DNA of 64,000 nt from an uncultured Christensenellaceae bacterium (lineage in GTDB: Bacteria; Bacillota; Clostridia; Christensenellales; UBA3700). The stretch spans positions 62,001 through 126,000 of the forward strand of contig CAJUOK010000001.1 of the NCBI GenBank assembly GCA_910588015.1, in the 5' to 3' direction. Shown piece by piece: positions 1 through 8,731 of this stretch. Numbering within the stretch: position 1 is the stretch's first letter; each line of letters opens with the position of its first letter. A program made the position numbers and the translations under genes. Below the pieces are notes generated by a model, which worked only from the letters and a program-made list of their open reading frames with translations, made no database searches and was not told where the DNA came from.

Positions 1-1666
1 TCTCGACTTTAGCGCTCTCTTTTACGGTATCGTTGCCGCGCAAAGTATAAAAATCCAATTCGATTTGCTCCAACGTTACACCTGCGTCAAGTTCGAGCTT
101 TGTATTGTAGACTATCTTTATATCATAAGTTCTATCCACCGGCCAAGTGCCTGAATTCGAAGGATAAGTGCCGGCTGCGCCGGGAGCAGGATTATAAGAA
201 CCGAATCCCTCGTTGCGATAAGGCACAGTGGGTTGAGTGATGAAATCTTCATCCGTAAGCGTCTCTGAATTATATGCAACCACTTTAAATCCAGTAAAGA
301 TATCGCCTGCTTTATCGGGAGCGCGTCTTATCAACGCAAATTTGATATATTCCATACTCGAGCTGAGTCCTTCCATCTTGCTCTCCGTATCCGTTATCAC
401 ATAATCCACGGGATTGCCCATTTCGTCTGCAGCATTTTTTACGGCAATAAAGTTTACCCAGTCGGACCATACAGTTTCTTTGCCGCCGTCGCGAATACCG
501 AAACTGTATGCGAGATATTTGCCTTCTTCTTGAAGTTTGAGCGCGCCTTTTCCCTCAAACGAAACGCTTAAATCCAACGTCTTGCCTTGGTCGTCGGTGT
601 CGTTGTAAGAACCGACTATGTTCATACCGTTTTCGTCGTCGTCCACTCCGAAATTATACGGTTTCAAAGCGGGATAACGCAATTCGAATCCCGAAGAAGA
701 TACAGAGCCGTCTTCAATGTGAGTATCAAACATATTCTGACCGCCAAGCAAAATCCACGGAGAATTTGCAGACGCGGAATTATAAGTTACGTCAACTGCG
801 TACCACATACCTTCGACTTGAACGTAATTCCACATATGAGGTTGGAAGTCTTGACTTCCCTTCTTTGCAGTCGCATAGCCCGCTACGCATACGCAAGGAA
901 TCTCCAATCTGTCCATTATGGTCTTAAAACTCTTTGCATAGCCTTCGCATACCGATTCGCGGTTTACCAAAGCTCCGTAAGAGGTAAATATAAAATCAGC
1001 TTTGGGAGTGTCGATATTTCTGTCTCCCTCTACCTTGGTACCGAAACCGTAGGTGTTGTTTTCGCTGATATACTTATTGACATATTCTATCTTTTCTTTT
1101 ACTCCGCCCAATGCTTCGGCGCCTTTGACTACTTTGGCGATTTCGGCTTCGTAATTTTTGATTGCGTCGTTTATCAACGATTCGCTATTGAGGCTTTCGC
1201 TTCTGTACATTGTCAAAACTCTGCTCGAATCGAGGTACCCGACATACTCGCCGCCTTGCTGACCCGCGGAGATAGATACGGAAAATACGTCTATGTAGAA
1301 CAAATCGGGATTGTCCATATAAAACGCGTCGCGTCCCATACCGAAAGACTTTGCAAGTCTGTTATTATCCGCGCCGTTGACATATGCCTCAACTTCCGCT
1401 TTGGTCGCAACGTTGTTGGCAATCAAATCGTACTTGAGAGTACCCTTTTTGAATTCGCCGTTGTTGGCGAGAGTCTCAAATGCCTTATAGAACCTTTCGG
1501 CAATCGGGTCAATTGAAATTTGGTCGTAATAATACTTATAGGCAACGTTTGTGTCAGTGTCAGCCAAAGCGTAATCCCCGAGTATCAAACACGAACCGAC
1601 AATTATCAATACTGCTATGGCAATTACCGTTGACAAAACGCCTAAACGCCTTGTTAAAGATTTCAT
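1..1666 (-). CDS. Secreted transglutaminase-like protein (3' end cut off)
   Basis: I translated this frame directly: it opens at ATG 1666 with GGAGG four bases upstream and stays open to the window edge (about 555 codons), so the C terminus is missing. Residues 1-35 form a signal peptide or membrane anchor (basic MKSLTRR, then a hydrophobic stretch). The middle holds a transglutaminase-like core: Cys240 in ESVCEGYAK, His277 in PHMWNYV and Asp292 in WYAVDVTYN, with the usual Cys-His-Asp spacing. Such domains act as cysteine peptidases or crosslinkers on extracellular or cell-wall proteins; which applies here cannot be told. The remaining ~250 residues look like beta-rich extracellular domains. 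The identification of the core is firm; the substrate is unknown. Confidence 0.8.
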   Translation of the reverse strand, partial: MKSLTRRLGVLSTVIAIAVLIIVGSCLILGDYALADTDTNVAYKYYYDQISIDPIAERFYKAFETLANNGEFKKGTLKYDLIANNVATKAEVEAYVNGADNNRLAKSFGMGRDAFYMDNPDLFYIDVFSVSISAGQQGGEYVGYLDSSRVLTMYRSESLNSESLINDAIKNYEAEIAKVVKGAEALGGVKEKIEYVNKYISENNTYGFGTKVEGDRNIDTPKADFIFTSYGALVNRESVCEGYAKSFKTIMDRLEIPCVCVAGYATAKKGSQDFQPHMWNYVQVEGMWYAVDVTYNSASANSPWILLGGQNMFDTHIEDGSVSSSGFELRYPALKPYNFGVDDDENGMNIVGSYNDTDDQGKTLDLSVSFEGKGALKLQEEGKYLAYSFGIRDGGKETVWSDWVNFIAVKNAADEMGNPVDYVITDTESKMEGLSSSMEYIKFALIRRAPDKAGDIFTGFKVVAYNSETLTDEDFITQPTVPYRNEGFGSYNPAPGAAGTYPSNSGTWPVDRTYDIKIVYNTKLELDAGVTLEQIELDFYTLRGNDTVKESAKVE

Positions 1667-1807
1667 AAAACCTCCAATTAATATTTTTCCATATTATACA
1701 CAATAATATTAGAATATGCAAGCTCTTTGCCACTTGTTATATATGATAATAAACTTAAAATTTTAATTAAAATTTCTCTGCAACTATAAAACTTTTTCAA
1801 TACGTTA

Positions 1808-1842
1808 TTAAAAGGAAGCAAATGTGCTTTGCTCCCTTTTAA
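1808..1842 (-). terminator. Hairpin downstream of sipL
   Basis: A 13-bp stem with one mismatch (1810-1822 pairing with 1828-1840) and a 5-base loop lies between the stop of the SipL gene and the start of the transglutaminase gene. AA/TT extend the palindrome at both ends. It is placed to end the sipL transcript, although the U tract after it is short. Confidence 0.5.
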
Positions 1843-1884
1843 CGTATAAATATAACAGTTTATTTGCCATTGGCGCAGGCAATA

Positions 1885-3384
1885 TCAAACTTCTCTGTAA
1901 ATGACTATTCTTTCATCTCCCTGCATTACTTCTCCAAGCTCTGCATTCTGTTCCATAATACTTTCGATAGACATTCCCAACGTCTTTGCGACCTGCCATA
2001 TGCTCTCTCCCTTACTGGGAAGATATACGCTTATCGCGCTTGTGTTGGCTTGCAAACATTCGCCTTCTTCAAGAGACTTTATCACGACGTTTTCCACAGG
2101 CGTTTTGGAACATACGGAAAGCACAATGTTTGCCGTCAGCTCTATTTCTCTATCCCTCTTGACTTTGTGCGCGCAATCCGTCGCTATAGCGCTTCCGCAA
2201 AGAATATCCGACTGGCTTATCCCGTCTTTGTCAAACTGCAACGAATAGGGCAATTCAACTTGAATACATTTTATATTGCCGCCCTCGCTCATATATATCA
2301 CGCTGGTATTGAGCACGCCTTCGGCAAGAATACAGTTCTGCATAGCCACGATATTGGAAAGAGAGTTTTGCGTGACCACGCTGCTTATTACGTTTTTGAT
2401 ACTCTCGTCCTGAGAATCTACGGCAACGCTTCCGCTTATTCTCTCTTCAAAACGCATTACGCCGTTTTGTCTGTCAAAGCACACCGTGTCTTTGCTCACT
2501 TCCAACGCATTTGTCGGCGAATACAAGTCGACTATCGCGGACGTGCTTTCAATCTGCATTACAAAGCCTTGCAAGGATACGCAGATTATTGTCTTAAGAG
2601 TATTATCGCCGTCTCCGCCCTCTATTATCAACTTGCTTTCCTTGACCTTGGCGGTAATACAAGCGCGCATATTCTCGCCTTTGACAGCCAACTCCTGAAC
2701 GTAAGGCAAAGAAATATTTTTGGTAGCTTGCACGCCTTCGCTCGTATAGATAATACACACTTCGATTTGACCGCTTACCGTCAATTTATCGTCGGCGTTG
2801 TCCACATTGCAAACTACGACTTTGGAATCGTAAAACAGCACGTCGTCCACCGTTGCTCCGCAAGCGTATTCGTCGCTTACCTCAAGCTCTTCGTTTACGG
2901 TAGCTATATATCTCTGATAATCTTGGTCTTGGCGTAATGCCAAAGCTCCCTCGCCCTCTTCAAGAAGCTCCACGGTGCTTATCTCTACGACTGTGGGAAT
3001 AAGCTCGACAACCGTCTGAACCTTTATCTCGCTGCCCGACACGCTGGAAACGCTGTCTACAACGCTTGCTCTCACAAGACAAGGCATATCTGCAATAACC
3101 TTATCGTCTGCCATATCTTCGGAAAAATCCGAAATATAGTCAAAGCTGTTGAGTTTGTTCTCTCCGTCAAGATAGACGAGTTTTAACGAAACTCTGCCGC
3201 TGACCTTGATTTGTTTTGAAAGCGCTTGCACCTTGGTTATCTGCGCGTCGCTCGACAAGGCGCATACCTTGGTAACGCCGCCTTTGGACGTGGTGTCGAA
3301 ATTGCATTGCATTACAATTTGCTTTCCGTCCAAATTTCTTTCATAATCCGAGCTTACGCTCTTAAATATTGTATTGATTGCCAT
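1885..3384 (-). CDS. sipL: SipL-like spore coat morphogenesis protein (SPOCS/DUF3794 + LysM)
   Basis: A 499-residue protein with tandem SPOCS (DUF3794) beta domains, recognisable from segments such as KVSGRVSLKLVYLDGE and VKVSG-type strands, followed by a C-terminal LysM domain (about residues 450-499, SKGESIWQVAKTLGMS). This architecture and length match Clostridial SipL, which binds the SpoIVA ATPase and helps encase the forespore with coat, doing the job of SpoVID in Bacillus. ATG 3384 has GGAGG seven bases upstream. The upstream region carries a sporulation-type promoter candidate and a hairpin follows the gene. It is evidence that the organism sporulates. The gene name is assigned by architecture; some Clostridia have extra SPOCS-LysM paralogues. 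Confidence 0.8.
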   Translation of the reverse strand: MAINTIFKSVSSDYERNLDGKQIVMQCNFDTTSKGGVTKVCALSSDAQITKVQALSKQIKVSGRVSLKLVYLDGENKLNSFDYISDFSEDMADDKVIADMPCLVRASVVDSVSSVSGSEIKVQTVVELIPTVVEISTVELLEEGEGALALRQDQDYQRYIATVNEELEVSDEYACGATVDDVLFYDSKVVVCNVDNADDKLTVSGQIEVCIIYTSEGVQATKNISLPYVQELAVKGENMRACITAKVKESKLIIEGGDGDNTLKTIICVSLQGFVMQIESTSAIVDLYSPTNALEVSKDTVCFDRQNGVMRFEERISGSVAVDSQDESIKNVISSVVTQNSLSNIVAMQNCILAEGVLNTSVIYMSEGGNIKCIQVELPYSLQFDKDGISQSDILCGSAIATDCAHKVKRDREIELTANIVLSVCSKTPVENVVIKSLEEGECLQANTSAISVYLPSKGESIWQVAKTLGMSIESIMEQNAELGEVMQGDERIVIYREV

Positions 3385-3412
3385 ATATCCTCCGCCAATA
3401 TGTTTTTACACC

Positions 3413-3443
3413 ATAGTATATTGCGAGCGATATGACATTATGA
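3413..3443 (-). promoter_or_regulatory. Possible sigma-E-like promoter of sipL
   Basis: On the minus strand a GTCATAAT-type -35 is followed about 16 bases later by TATACTAT, resembling sporulation sigma-E promoters (ATA-rich -35, CATAnnAT -10). The spacing is a base or two longer than the Bacillus consensus. SipL is expected to be mother-cell expressed, which supports the reading. Confidence 0.3.
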
Positions 3444-3449
3444 CAAATT

Positions 3450-3689
3450 TTATTTTTTATTTATCCGCACGTTGCGAGTCAGTATATCGTTGTAAGAATA
3501 AGACATCAGTTCTTCTTCTCCCTCGATTATGCATTTTACGGTGAATATGGCGGGATACGCGTCTTGAATATAGCCGTCGAATTTGACGAATTTGTTTCGA
3601 CCTTTATTGACCTCAAAAGTCATCGGCTGTCCTACGATAAGCCCTACTCTTCTTTTTACTTCGTCTATGTGTTTGATAATTTCTCTCAT
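3450..3689 (-). CDS. veg: Veg family protein
   Basis: A 79-residue protein with the Veg (DUF1021) pattern: VGQPMTFEVNKGRNK, DGYIQDAYPAIFTVK and the strongly conserved MSYSYNDILTRNV near the end. Veg is a small, highly expressed Bacillota protein linked in Bacillus subtilis to biofilm matrix gene expression; its biochemical role is not settled. I start at ATG 3689 because the alignment to known Veg proteins begins there; an in-frame extension to 3746 exists but encodes an unrelated hydrophobic stretch. No clear ribosome site precedes either start. The family match is good over the whole length. Confidence 0.75.
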   Translation of the reverse strand: MREIIKHIDEVKRRVGLIVGQPMTFEVNKGRNKFVKFDGYIQDAYPAIFTVKCIIEGEEELMSYSYNDILTRNVRINKK

Positions 3690-3805
3690 ATCAACGATTA
3701 TGTCCAATATATTCAAAAAAAACCTTATATAATTATAAAATATCAATAACCGTACAATTTGATATAATTTCTATCTATGCATAACGCATAAATACAAATT
3801 CTATA

Positions 3806-3834
3806 TTGACAAATATTTAAAAGTAAAATATACT
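3806..3834 (+). promoter_or_regulatory. Sigma-A promoter of the response regulator gene
   Basis: TTGACA (3806-3811), a 17-base spacer and TATACT (3829-3834) give a near-consensus promoter; transcription would start near 3841, giving a leader of about 25 bases before the ATG at 3867. Confidence 0.75.
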
Positions 3835-3866
3835 GAAAATAACCATTCATATTAAAAGGTAAGTGT

Positions 3867-4529
3867 ATGCAAAAAAAGACGGTTTTGATTATTGACGACG
3901 ACGAATGTATCGGAGATATGCTGCAAGAACTGTTGGAAAAAAACAATTATGCCGTATCGAGAGCTTATTCCGGCACGGAAGCGCCGTACGTAATTCAAAA
4001 CGCCCGTCCCGATTTGATATTGTTGGACCTTATGCTTCCCGGACTTTCGGGAGAACAGCTTCTGCCGCAAATAAAGAATATTCCCGTAATCGTCGTAAGC
4101 GCCAAAGCCGATATTGACGGCAAAGTCGGTCTGTTGATGTCCGGCGCGGTTGATTACGTCACAAAGCCTTTTGATATAAAAGAATTGCTTGCGAGAATTA
4201 GCGTACATCTGCGCGATAAAATTTCAAATAACAGACTAATTGAATACGACGGCATTTCTCTCGACCTGTCGACCTACGGCGCAACCGTTAACAATACGTC
4301 CGTCAAACTTACAAAGACGGAATTTGCCATACTTTATACGCTTATGCAAGACCCCGACAAAGTCTTTTCCAAAAACTCGATAATGACTCAAATCGAGGAC
4401 CTTACGCCCGACTGCGAAGAAAGCTCTTTGCGCACGCATATAGCCAACTTGCGCACCAAACTCAAAAAGGCAAACGGCAAAGACTATATTCAAGCCGTTT
4501 GGGGTATAGGATATAAATTAAAATCTTAA
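3867..4529 (+). CDS. OmpR/PhoB-family response regulator
   Basis: A 220-residue two-component regulator. The receiver domain (1-120) has the acidic pair DDD at 10-12, the phosphoacceptor Asp54 in LLDLMLPG, and the conserved Thr/Lys features (VVSAKAD, YVTKPFD). The C-terminal winged helix (125-220) ends in the typical RTHIANLRTKLKK and VWGIGYKL motifs. AAAAGGT precedes the ATG. It stands at the head of a set with an ABC-2 exporter and a histidine kinase, the layout of Bacillota modules for resistance to cell-envelope-acting peptides. Signal and regulon are not determined. Direct TTAAC repeats just after the gene could be its own target. Confidence 0.9.
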   Translation: MQKKTVLIIDDDECIGDMLQELLEKNNYAVSRAYSGTEAPYVIQNARPDLILLDLMLPGLSGEQLLPQIKNIPVIVVSAKADIDGKVGLLMSGAVDYVTKPFDIKELLARISVHLRDKISNNRLIEYDGISLDLSTYGATVNNTSVKLTKTEFAILYTLMQDPDKVFSKNSIMTQIEDLTPDCEESSLRTHIANLRTKLKKANGKDYIQAVWGIGYKLKS

Positions 4530-4541
4530 CAATTTTTTAAC
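4526..4541 (+). promoter_or_regulatory. Possible response-regulator box (TTAAC direct repeat)
   Basis: Two TTAAC half-sites start 11 bases apart (4526 and 4537), the helical spacing used by OmpR/PhoB regulators. They overlap the regulator stop codon and precede an AT-rich stretch before the ABC transporter gene, where no good -35 is visible, as expected for an activated promoter. Suggestive only. Confidence 0.3.
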
Positions 4542-4644
4542 GTTTTTTTATATATTCCTTGATATGTATACGATAATATAAAGGTACGCGAATATCAAAA
4601 CGTCAAAAAGACGTTAGACGCAGTAACAATCAAAGGAGTATTCT

Positions 4645-5559
4645 ATGGAATATTGTTTAACGGTAGACTCTCTGTCTAAAAAATATCGCAAATTTGTAGC
4701 ATTGAACGACGTGACTATGCGCGTACCTCAAGGCGCGATTTACGGACTAATCGGAAAAAACGGCGCAGGTAAAACTACGCTTATACGCATTATCTGCGGT
4801 CTTCAATCGCCCACGGCGGGAACATATTCTATCTACGACGCGACTTATTCAAGCAAAGAGATTTATAAATCGCGCAGACGAATGGGCGGAATAATCGAAT
4901 CGCCCGCGCTGTATGGCAATATGAGCGCCAAAGAAAACCTCAAACATCAATTTTTATTGCTCGGCAAACCGTCGTTTGACGAAATAGACAAACTCTTGGA
5001 ATCTGTCGACCTCAAAGACGTTGGCAAAAAACCCGTACGCAACTTTTCGCTTGGTATGCGTCAACGTCTTGCAATAGCAATGGCTCTCGCCTCCGACCCC
5101 GACTTCGTCGTGCTCGACGAGCCTATCAACGGACTCGACCCGCAAGGAATCGTGGAAATAAGGGAGATAATTCTCAAGCTCAACAAAGAACGCAATATCA
5201 CTTTTTTGATTTCCAGTCATATACTCGACGAACTTTCAAAACTTGCCACGCACTACGGCTTTATCGACAAAGGCAAGATACTCAAAGAAATCACCAAAGA
5301 CCAACTCGAAGAAAATCTCAAAAAGCGTATCGTCTTCAAAGTCGACACAGAAGAAGAACTCTGCTCCGCGCTCGACGAAACCAATTTGCAATACAAACTC
5401 ACATCTCCCACCGAAGGCGAACTTTACGGCGAAATAAGCATATCGGCGTTGAGCGATATACTCAAAAGCCGCGGAATCACGCTTATTAAAGTAAGTCAAA
5501 AAGACGAAACTTTGGAGTCTTATTATATCAATCTTTTGGGAGGCGGCAAAGATGATTAA
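4645..5559 (+). CDS. ABC transporter ATP-binding protein (BcrA-like)
   Basis: A 304-residue nucleotide-binding subunit. Visible motifs are Walker A GKNGAGKT at 37-44, the signature FSLGMRQRLAIAMAL, Walker B FVVLDEPINGLDPQG and the switch His in LISSHIL. The 80-residue tail after the ATPase core is typical of BcrA/CcmA-like ABC-2 exporters of peptides or antibiotics. AAAGGAG precedes ATG 4645. Its stop overlaps the next permease start by 8 bases, so the two are translationally coupled. It would energise the two membrane partners that follow. The substrate is unknown; a lantibiotic or bacitracin-type immunity role is a family-based guess. Confidence 0.9.
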   Translation: MEYCLTVDSLSKKYRKFVALNDVTMRVPQGAIYGLIGKNGAGKTTLIRIICGLQSPTAGTYSIYDATYSSKEIYKSRRRMGGIIESPALYGNMSAKENLKHQFLLLGKPSFDEIDKLLESVDLKDVGKKPVRNFSLGMRQRLAIAMALASDPDFVVLDEPINGLDPQGIVEIREIILKLNKERNITFLISSHILDELSKLATHYGFIDKGKILKEITKDQLEENLKKRIVFKVDTEEELCSALDETNLQYKLTSPTEGELYGEISISALSDILKSRGITLIKVSQKDETLESYYINLLGGGKDD

Positions 5560-6421
5560 ATTATTGAGAGCCAATTTTGCAAGAGTGATAAAAAGCGCGA
5601 CATTTTGGATATTCATAGCGTTATATGCTTTATATCCAATTATGGTTGCGATAATAGAATCTGAAAGTTTTGAACGTATATCAAGCGACAAAATGCTTTC
5701 TCTAAATTACGGCGTGGAGTGGTTCCCACTGCAAGGCATTCTTATAGCGCTTATTTGTTCCATTATCTTCAGCGCGGATTTTCACAACGGAACTTTAAAA
5801 AACAAAATCATCATCGGTCAGTCAAAAACCAATATCTATGTCGCCAATCTTTTGACAATGATGATTATATCTCTTGCGTTAAGCGTAATATACATTCTTA
5901 TATTTTTTGCCGTAGGTATGCCTATACTCGGCAAATTTAAATATTCTGCAAGCACGTTAATTTGGATAATCGTCAACGGCTCACTTGTGCTGACAACTTA
6001 TTCATCGATAATGATGCTGATAGTAATGACAAGCAAAAATGCTTTTGCCTCATTAATAATTTCATTGCTGGTTTTAACTGCAAGCGCTCTTTTATGTTAT
6101 TTTATGGACTATATTGTTTCTATTCCCGAGTATATCCCAATTAGCTATGAAAATGAATTAGGTGAAATCTTTTGGAAACAAATACCAAACGAAGATGTGC
6201 CAAGCAAAGCGGTAAAATCGTTTTGCAGATTATTGACAGATATTTTACCAAGCGGACAAAGTTTTCAGATATCAAGTATAGGATATACCCACGGTTGGAT
6301 AATGGGTATTTACTCCCGTAATGATATTCACAATTGGCAAATGGCTCTGTACTCGCTTGTAATAATAGGCGCTACGACGGGAACAGGAATGGCAATATTC
6401 AAAAAAGCAAATATTAAATGA
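5552..6421 (+). CDS. ABC-2 type transporter permease
   Basis: A 289-residue membrane protein with six hydrophobic segments, the first at about residues 14-35 (SATFWIFIALYALYPIMVAI) and the second preceded by the GILIALICSIIFSADFHNGT block typical of ABC-2 permeases, followed by LKNKIIIGQSKTNIY. Start codon ATG 5552 lies inside the end of the ATPase gene (8-base overlap). It is a diverged paralogue of the next gene: both share the N-terminal LLRxNxxRxIKSxTFWI pattern and the central FHNGT/YHNST region, so an ancient duplication made a heterodimeric channel. Substrate unknown. Confidence 0.85.
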   Translation: MIKLLRANFARVIKSATFWIFIALYALYPIMVAIIESESFERISSDKMLSLNYGVEWFPLQGILIALICSIIFSADFHNGTLKNKIIIGQSKTNIYVANLLTMMIISLALSVIYILIFFAVGMPILGKFKYSASTLIWIIVNGSLVLTTYSSIMMLIVMTSKNAFASLIISLLVLTASALLCYFMDYIVSIPEYIPISYENELGEIFWKQIPNEDVPSKAVKSFCRLLTDILPSGQSFQISSIGYTHGWIMGIYSRNDIHNWQMALYSLVIIGATTGTGMAIFKKANIK

Positions 6422-6506
6422 CAACAACCTCCTAAATCGCGTTGCGTAGGTCTTGCAAAAACTTACGCAACGCAACACCCTCATTAATATTAAAGGAGTA
6501 AACACT

Positions 6507-7355
6507 ATGCTCAGACTACTACGAAGTAATATTACAAGAATAATAAAAAGCAAAACCTTTTGGATAAGTTTATCGGCGTACGCAATATATGCAATAATAA
6601 TTATACTTTCCTGCACGCCTTGGAATTATGAAACGGGAGAATTTTCAGCTGAATACGTTCTTGGGCAAAACTACGGTTTAGATTCCCAAGCAACGAATAT
6701 TCTCTCAGTCAGTCTTCCGTTGCAAGGCTTGATGTTGGCGGTAATATCCTGTATTATTTTTCTTCCCGACTATCACAACTCGACGATAAAAAACAAACTC
6801 GTCATAGGTCATACAAAAACACAAATATATCTTTCCAACTACCTTTCTGTCGCATTTATTTCGTTTGCTTTGAACGTAGTATATCTGCTGTTTTTCTTTG
6901 CGCTTGCTCTGCCGTTGTATGCAAGTCATCCCAACTTTTCAATTTCTGCAACTAAAATCCTTTTATCGATTCTCGACGGAACGCTTATGATGTTTGCTTA
7001 TTCGGCTGTGATAACTTTGGTGATGATGACGAGTAAAAATTCTTTCATAACGTTGCTAGCAACCATTGTATTGCTTGGAACTAGCATACTTCTTATTATG
7101 CTTTATAAAGACGTGCTCAACGTGCCGGAATTTGTTTTTTCGCCTGCCTGCAACGATTATGTTCCCAATTCGAATTATCCCGATAAATCGCTTCGACATT
7201 TTTGTCAGTTTATGTTGGACTTCTTCCCTAGCGGGCAAAGTTATCAACTTGCCGACAATAACCTCAGATGGCAAATAGCTTTGTACTCGCTCTTAATGAT
7301 ACCTGCGTCGACTTACGCTGGTACGGTAATATTCAATAAGACAAATATCAAATAA
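6507..7355 (+). CDS. ABC-2 type transporter permease, paralogue
   Basis: A 283-residue membrane protein, paralogous to the preceding permease (shared MLRLLRSNITRIIKSKTFWI-type start, FLPDYHNSTIKNKLVIGHTK block, and the same C-terminal ending KxNIK). I start at ATG 6507, which has TAAAGGAG nine bases upstream and matches the paralogue's N terminus; the frame is open further upstream to 6453 but without a ribosome site. About six membrane segments are visible. It sits between the first permease and the histidine kinase, so the exporter probably uses two different permease subunits with one ATPase type. Confidence 0.85.
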   Translation: MLRLLRSNITRIIKSKTFWISLSAYAIYAIIIILSCTPWNYETGEFSAEYVLGQNYGLDSQATNILSVSLPLQGLMLAVISCIIFLPDYHNSTIKNKLVIGHTKTQIYLSNYLSVAFISFALNVVYLLFFFALALPLYASHPNFSISATKILLSILDGTLMMFAYSAVITLVMMTSKNSFITLLATIVLLGTSILLIMLYKDVLNVPEFVFSPACNDYVPNSNYPDKSLRHFCQFMLDFFPSGQSYQLADNNLRWQIALYSLLMIPASTYAGTVIFNKTNIK

Positions 7356-7371
7356 GACAAAGGAGAAATCT

Positions 7372-8262
7372 ATGGAGATTTTTTTGATAATTTTAAGTAT
7401 AGCGCTTGCAGCCGCAGGAATAATACTGACGGCAAAAATAATCGTAATCAAAAAAGCCGCCAAAGAAATAAACGGACAATTTTCCAGGTTGCTCCAAGGC
7501 GGCACCAACGCTTTGATTAATATCTCCTGCGCCGATAAAGATATGAGAAAACTGGCTTGTTCTCTCAACGTAAGTCTGCGCGAATTGCGAGAAAAAGAAC
7601 TCAAGTATGTCAACGGCGATAAAGACCTCAAAGCGGCAATAACCAACGTTGCTCACGATATTCGTACTCCTCTTACTGCGATATGCGGATATACCGATAT
7701 GTTAAAAGAAGAAAAAGATAGCGCAAAGTCTCTCAAATATCTGTCAATCATTTCCGAAAGAGCGACAACTCTCAAAGTGCTGTCCGAAGAACTCTTCAAA
7801 TATTCGGTGGCAGCAAATAAAAACTTGGATAAAAATCAAGAATTGGAAAAAACCGACGTCAACTGCCTTTTGCAAGAAACGCTCTTTTCTTTCTACTCAA
7901 AATTTTGCGAAAAAAATATTGTGCCGAAATTTTCGACTTGCAAAGGCGAGATATTGAGAATAACAGACAAAAATTCTTTGATTAGGATATTTTCCAACAT
8001 AATAGAAAACGCCATTAAATACAGCGACGGAGATTTTATTATAGATATAAACGAAAACGGAACTATAAGATTTTCCAACACCGCTCGCAATCTCAACAAC
8101 GTAGACGTAGCAAAACTTTTCGACAGATTTTTTACCGTAGAAAACGGTAAATCGTCCACGGGTCTCGGCTTATCTATCGCCAAGCAGCTTACAAAAAAAT
8201 TGGGAGGCGAAATATCCGCCGAATATCACAACAACGTCTTGACTATTGTGTTGAAAATTTAA
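7372..8262 (+). CDS. Sensor histidine kinase
   Basis: A 296-residue membrane kinase with one N-terminal membrane helix (3-27) and almost no extracellular part. His95 in NVAHDIRTPLTAICGY is the phosphorylation site; the ATPase domain has the N box IIENAIKYSDG and the G2 region STGLGLSIAKQL. The usual DxGxG G1 box is not recognisable. Lack of a sensor domain fits kinases that detect their signal through the partner transporter. AAAGGAG precedes ATG 7372, only 16 bases after the permease stop, so it belongs to the regulator-exporter operon. The phosphorylation partner is most likely the response regulator at 3867. Confidence 0.88.
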   Translation: MEIFLIILSIALAAAGIILTAKIIVIKKAAKEINGQFSRLLQGGTNALINISCADKDMRKLACSLNVSLRELREKELKYVNGDKDLKAAITNVAHDIRTPLTAICGYTDMLKEEKDSAKSLKYLSIISERATTLKVLSEELFKYSVAANKNLDKNQELEKTDVNCLLQETLFSFYSKFCEKNIVPKFSTCKGEILRITDKNSLIRIFSNIIENAIKYSDGDFIIDINENGTIRFSNTARNLNNVDVAKLFDRFFTVENGKSSTGLGLSIAKQLTKKLGGEISAEYHNNVLTIVLKI

Positions 8263-8397
8263 TTTTTAATAAACCAATCAATGATATTTCCCACGACTAT
8301 TCCGTCGTAATTTCCCAATCCGAATTTATACAGCGTAAGTATCTTTTTTGCGTGCATATCCTTGATATTCTTGAGCGGAGTTATCTCCCTCTCCTAA
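8259..8397 (-). pseudogene. C-terminal remnant, possibly of an AAA ATPase of the DUF4143 type
   Basis: Read by hand on the minus strand, this stretch encodes about 45 residues ending in LYKFGLGNYDGIVVGN and IIDWFIKN then a stop, overlapping the kinase stop codon. The final pattern (DGI, hydrophobic, N-x-I-D-W) resembles the C terminus of AAA ATPases with a DUF4143 domain. The frame has no start and cannot be extended through the palindromic repeats to the right. I read it as the decayed tail of a lost gene; the family assignment is tentative. Confidence 0.35.
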
Positions 8398-8428
8398 TTA
8401 TCGCAATACCCACCCTCTGGCAATATAT

Positions 8429-8536
8429 ATTCTCCGATTTCGGCGAATTTTATTCGTTTTGTCAGATTATTTTCCGATTTCGGCTAATATATCTAAATAA
8501 TTAAGCAATTCGCCGAAATCGGAGAATTGCTTAATT
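8429..8536. repeat. Palindromic repeat cluster
   Basis: A 21-bp sequence at 8429-8449 recurs exactly inverted at 8507-8527, and a diverged direct copy (core TTCCGATTTCGG) lies at 8471-8483. The right-hand copy is itself the heart of a near-perfect 38-bp palindrome, 8499-8536: 13-bp outer arms, one mismatch, then CCGA/TCGG around AA. It does not match a terminator (no U tract). It could be a small mobile palindrome or a regulator site left from the lost gene. Confidence 0.7.
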
Positions 8537-8731
8537 GCATTTTAATCCATAAAATTTCTAACTTTAAATTTATTGTAGTTTACACTGCAGAACTAATACA
8601 GTATCTGAATTGAACTGTTAAATTATACCATATAGTATATTAATTTATTTAGTCTAATATTTTTGATAAATTACGTCATCCGGTATATTATGTCATTTCA
8701 AGCCAAGGAGAGACATCTCCGCTGCTTGCAG
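8537..8731. other. Non-coding stretch, no gene seen
   Basis: AT-rich DNA without an open frame of note. At 8690-8730 the text TATGTCATTTC followed by a GA-rich block resembles, loosely, the interspersed sequence at 10600-10645. Together with the remnant and palindromes at 8259-8536 this makes 470 bases without an intact gene. Confidence 0.4.

Noticed and set aside
1864..2937. Long + strand open frame opposite sipL
   Set aside because: It is a shadow of the SipL gene; composition is unlike a protein, and no ribosome site or family match exists. The same holds for the long + frames opposite the giant surface genes (47306-48541, 50268-51689, 54284-55600).
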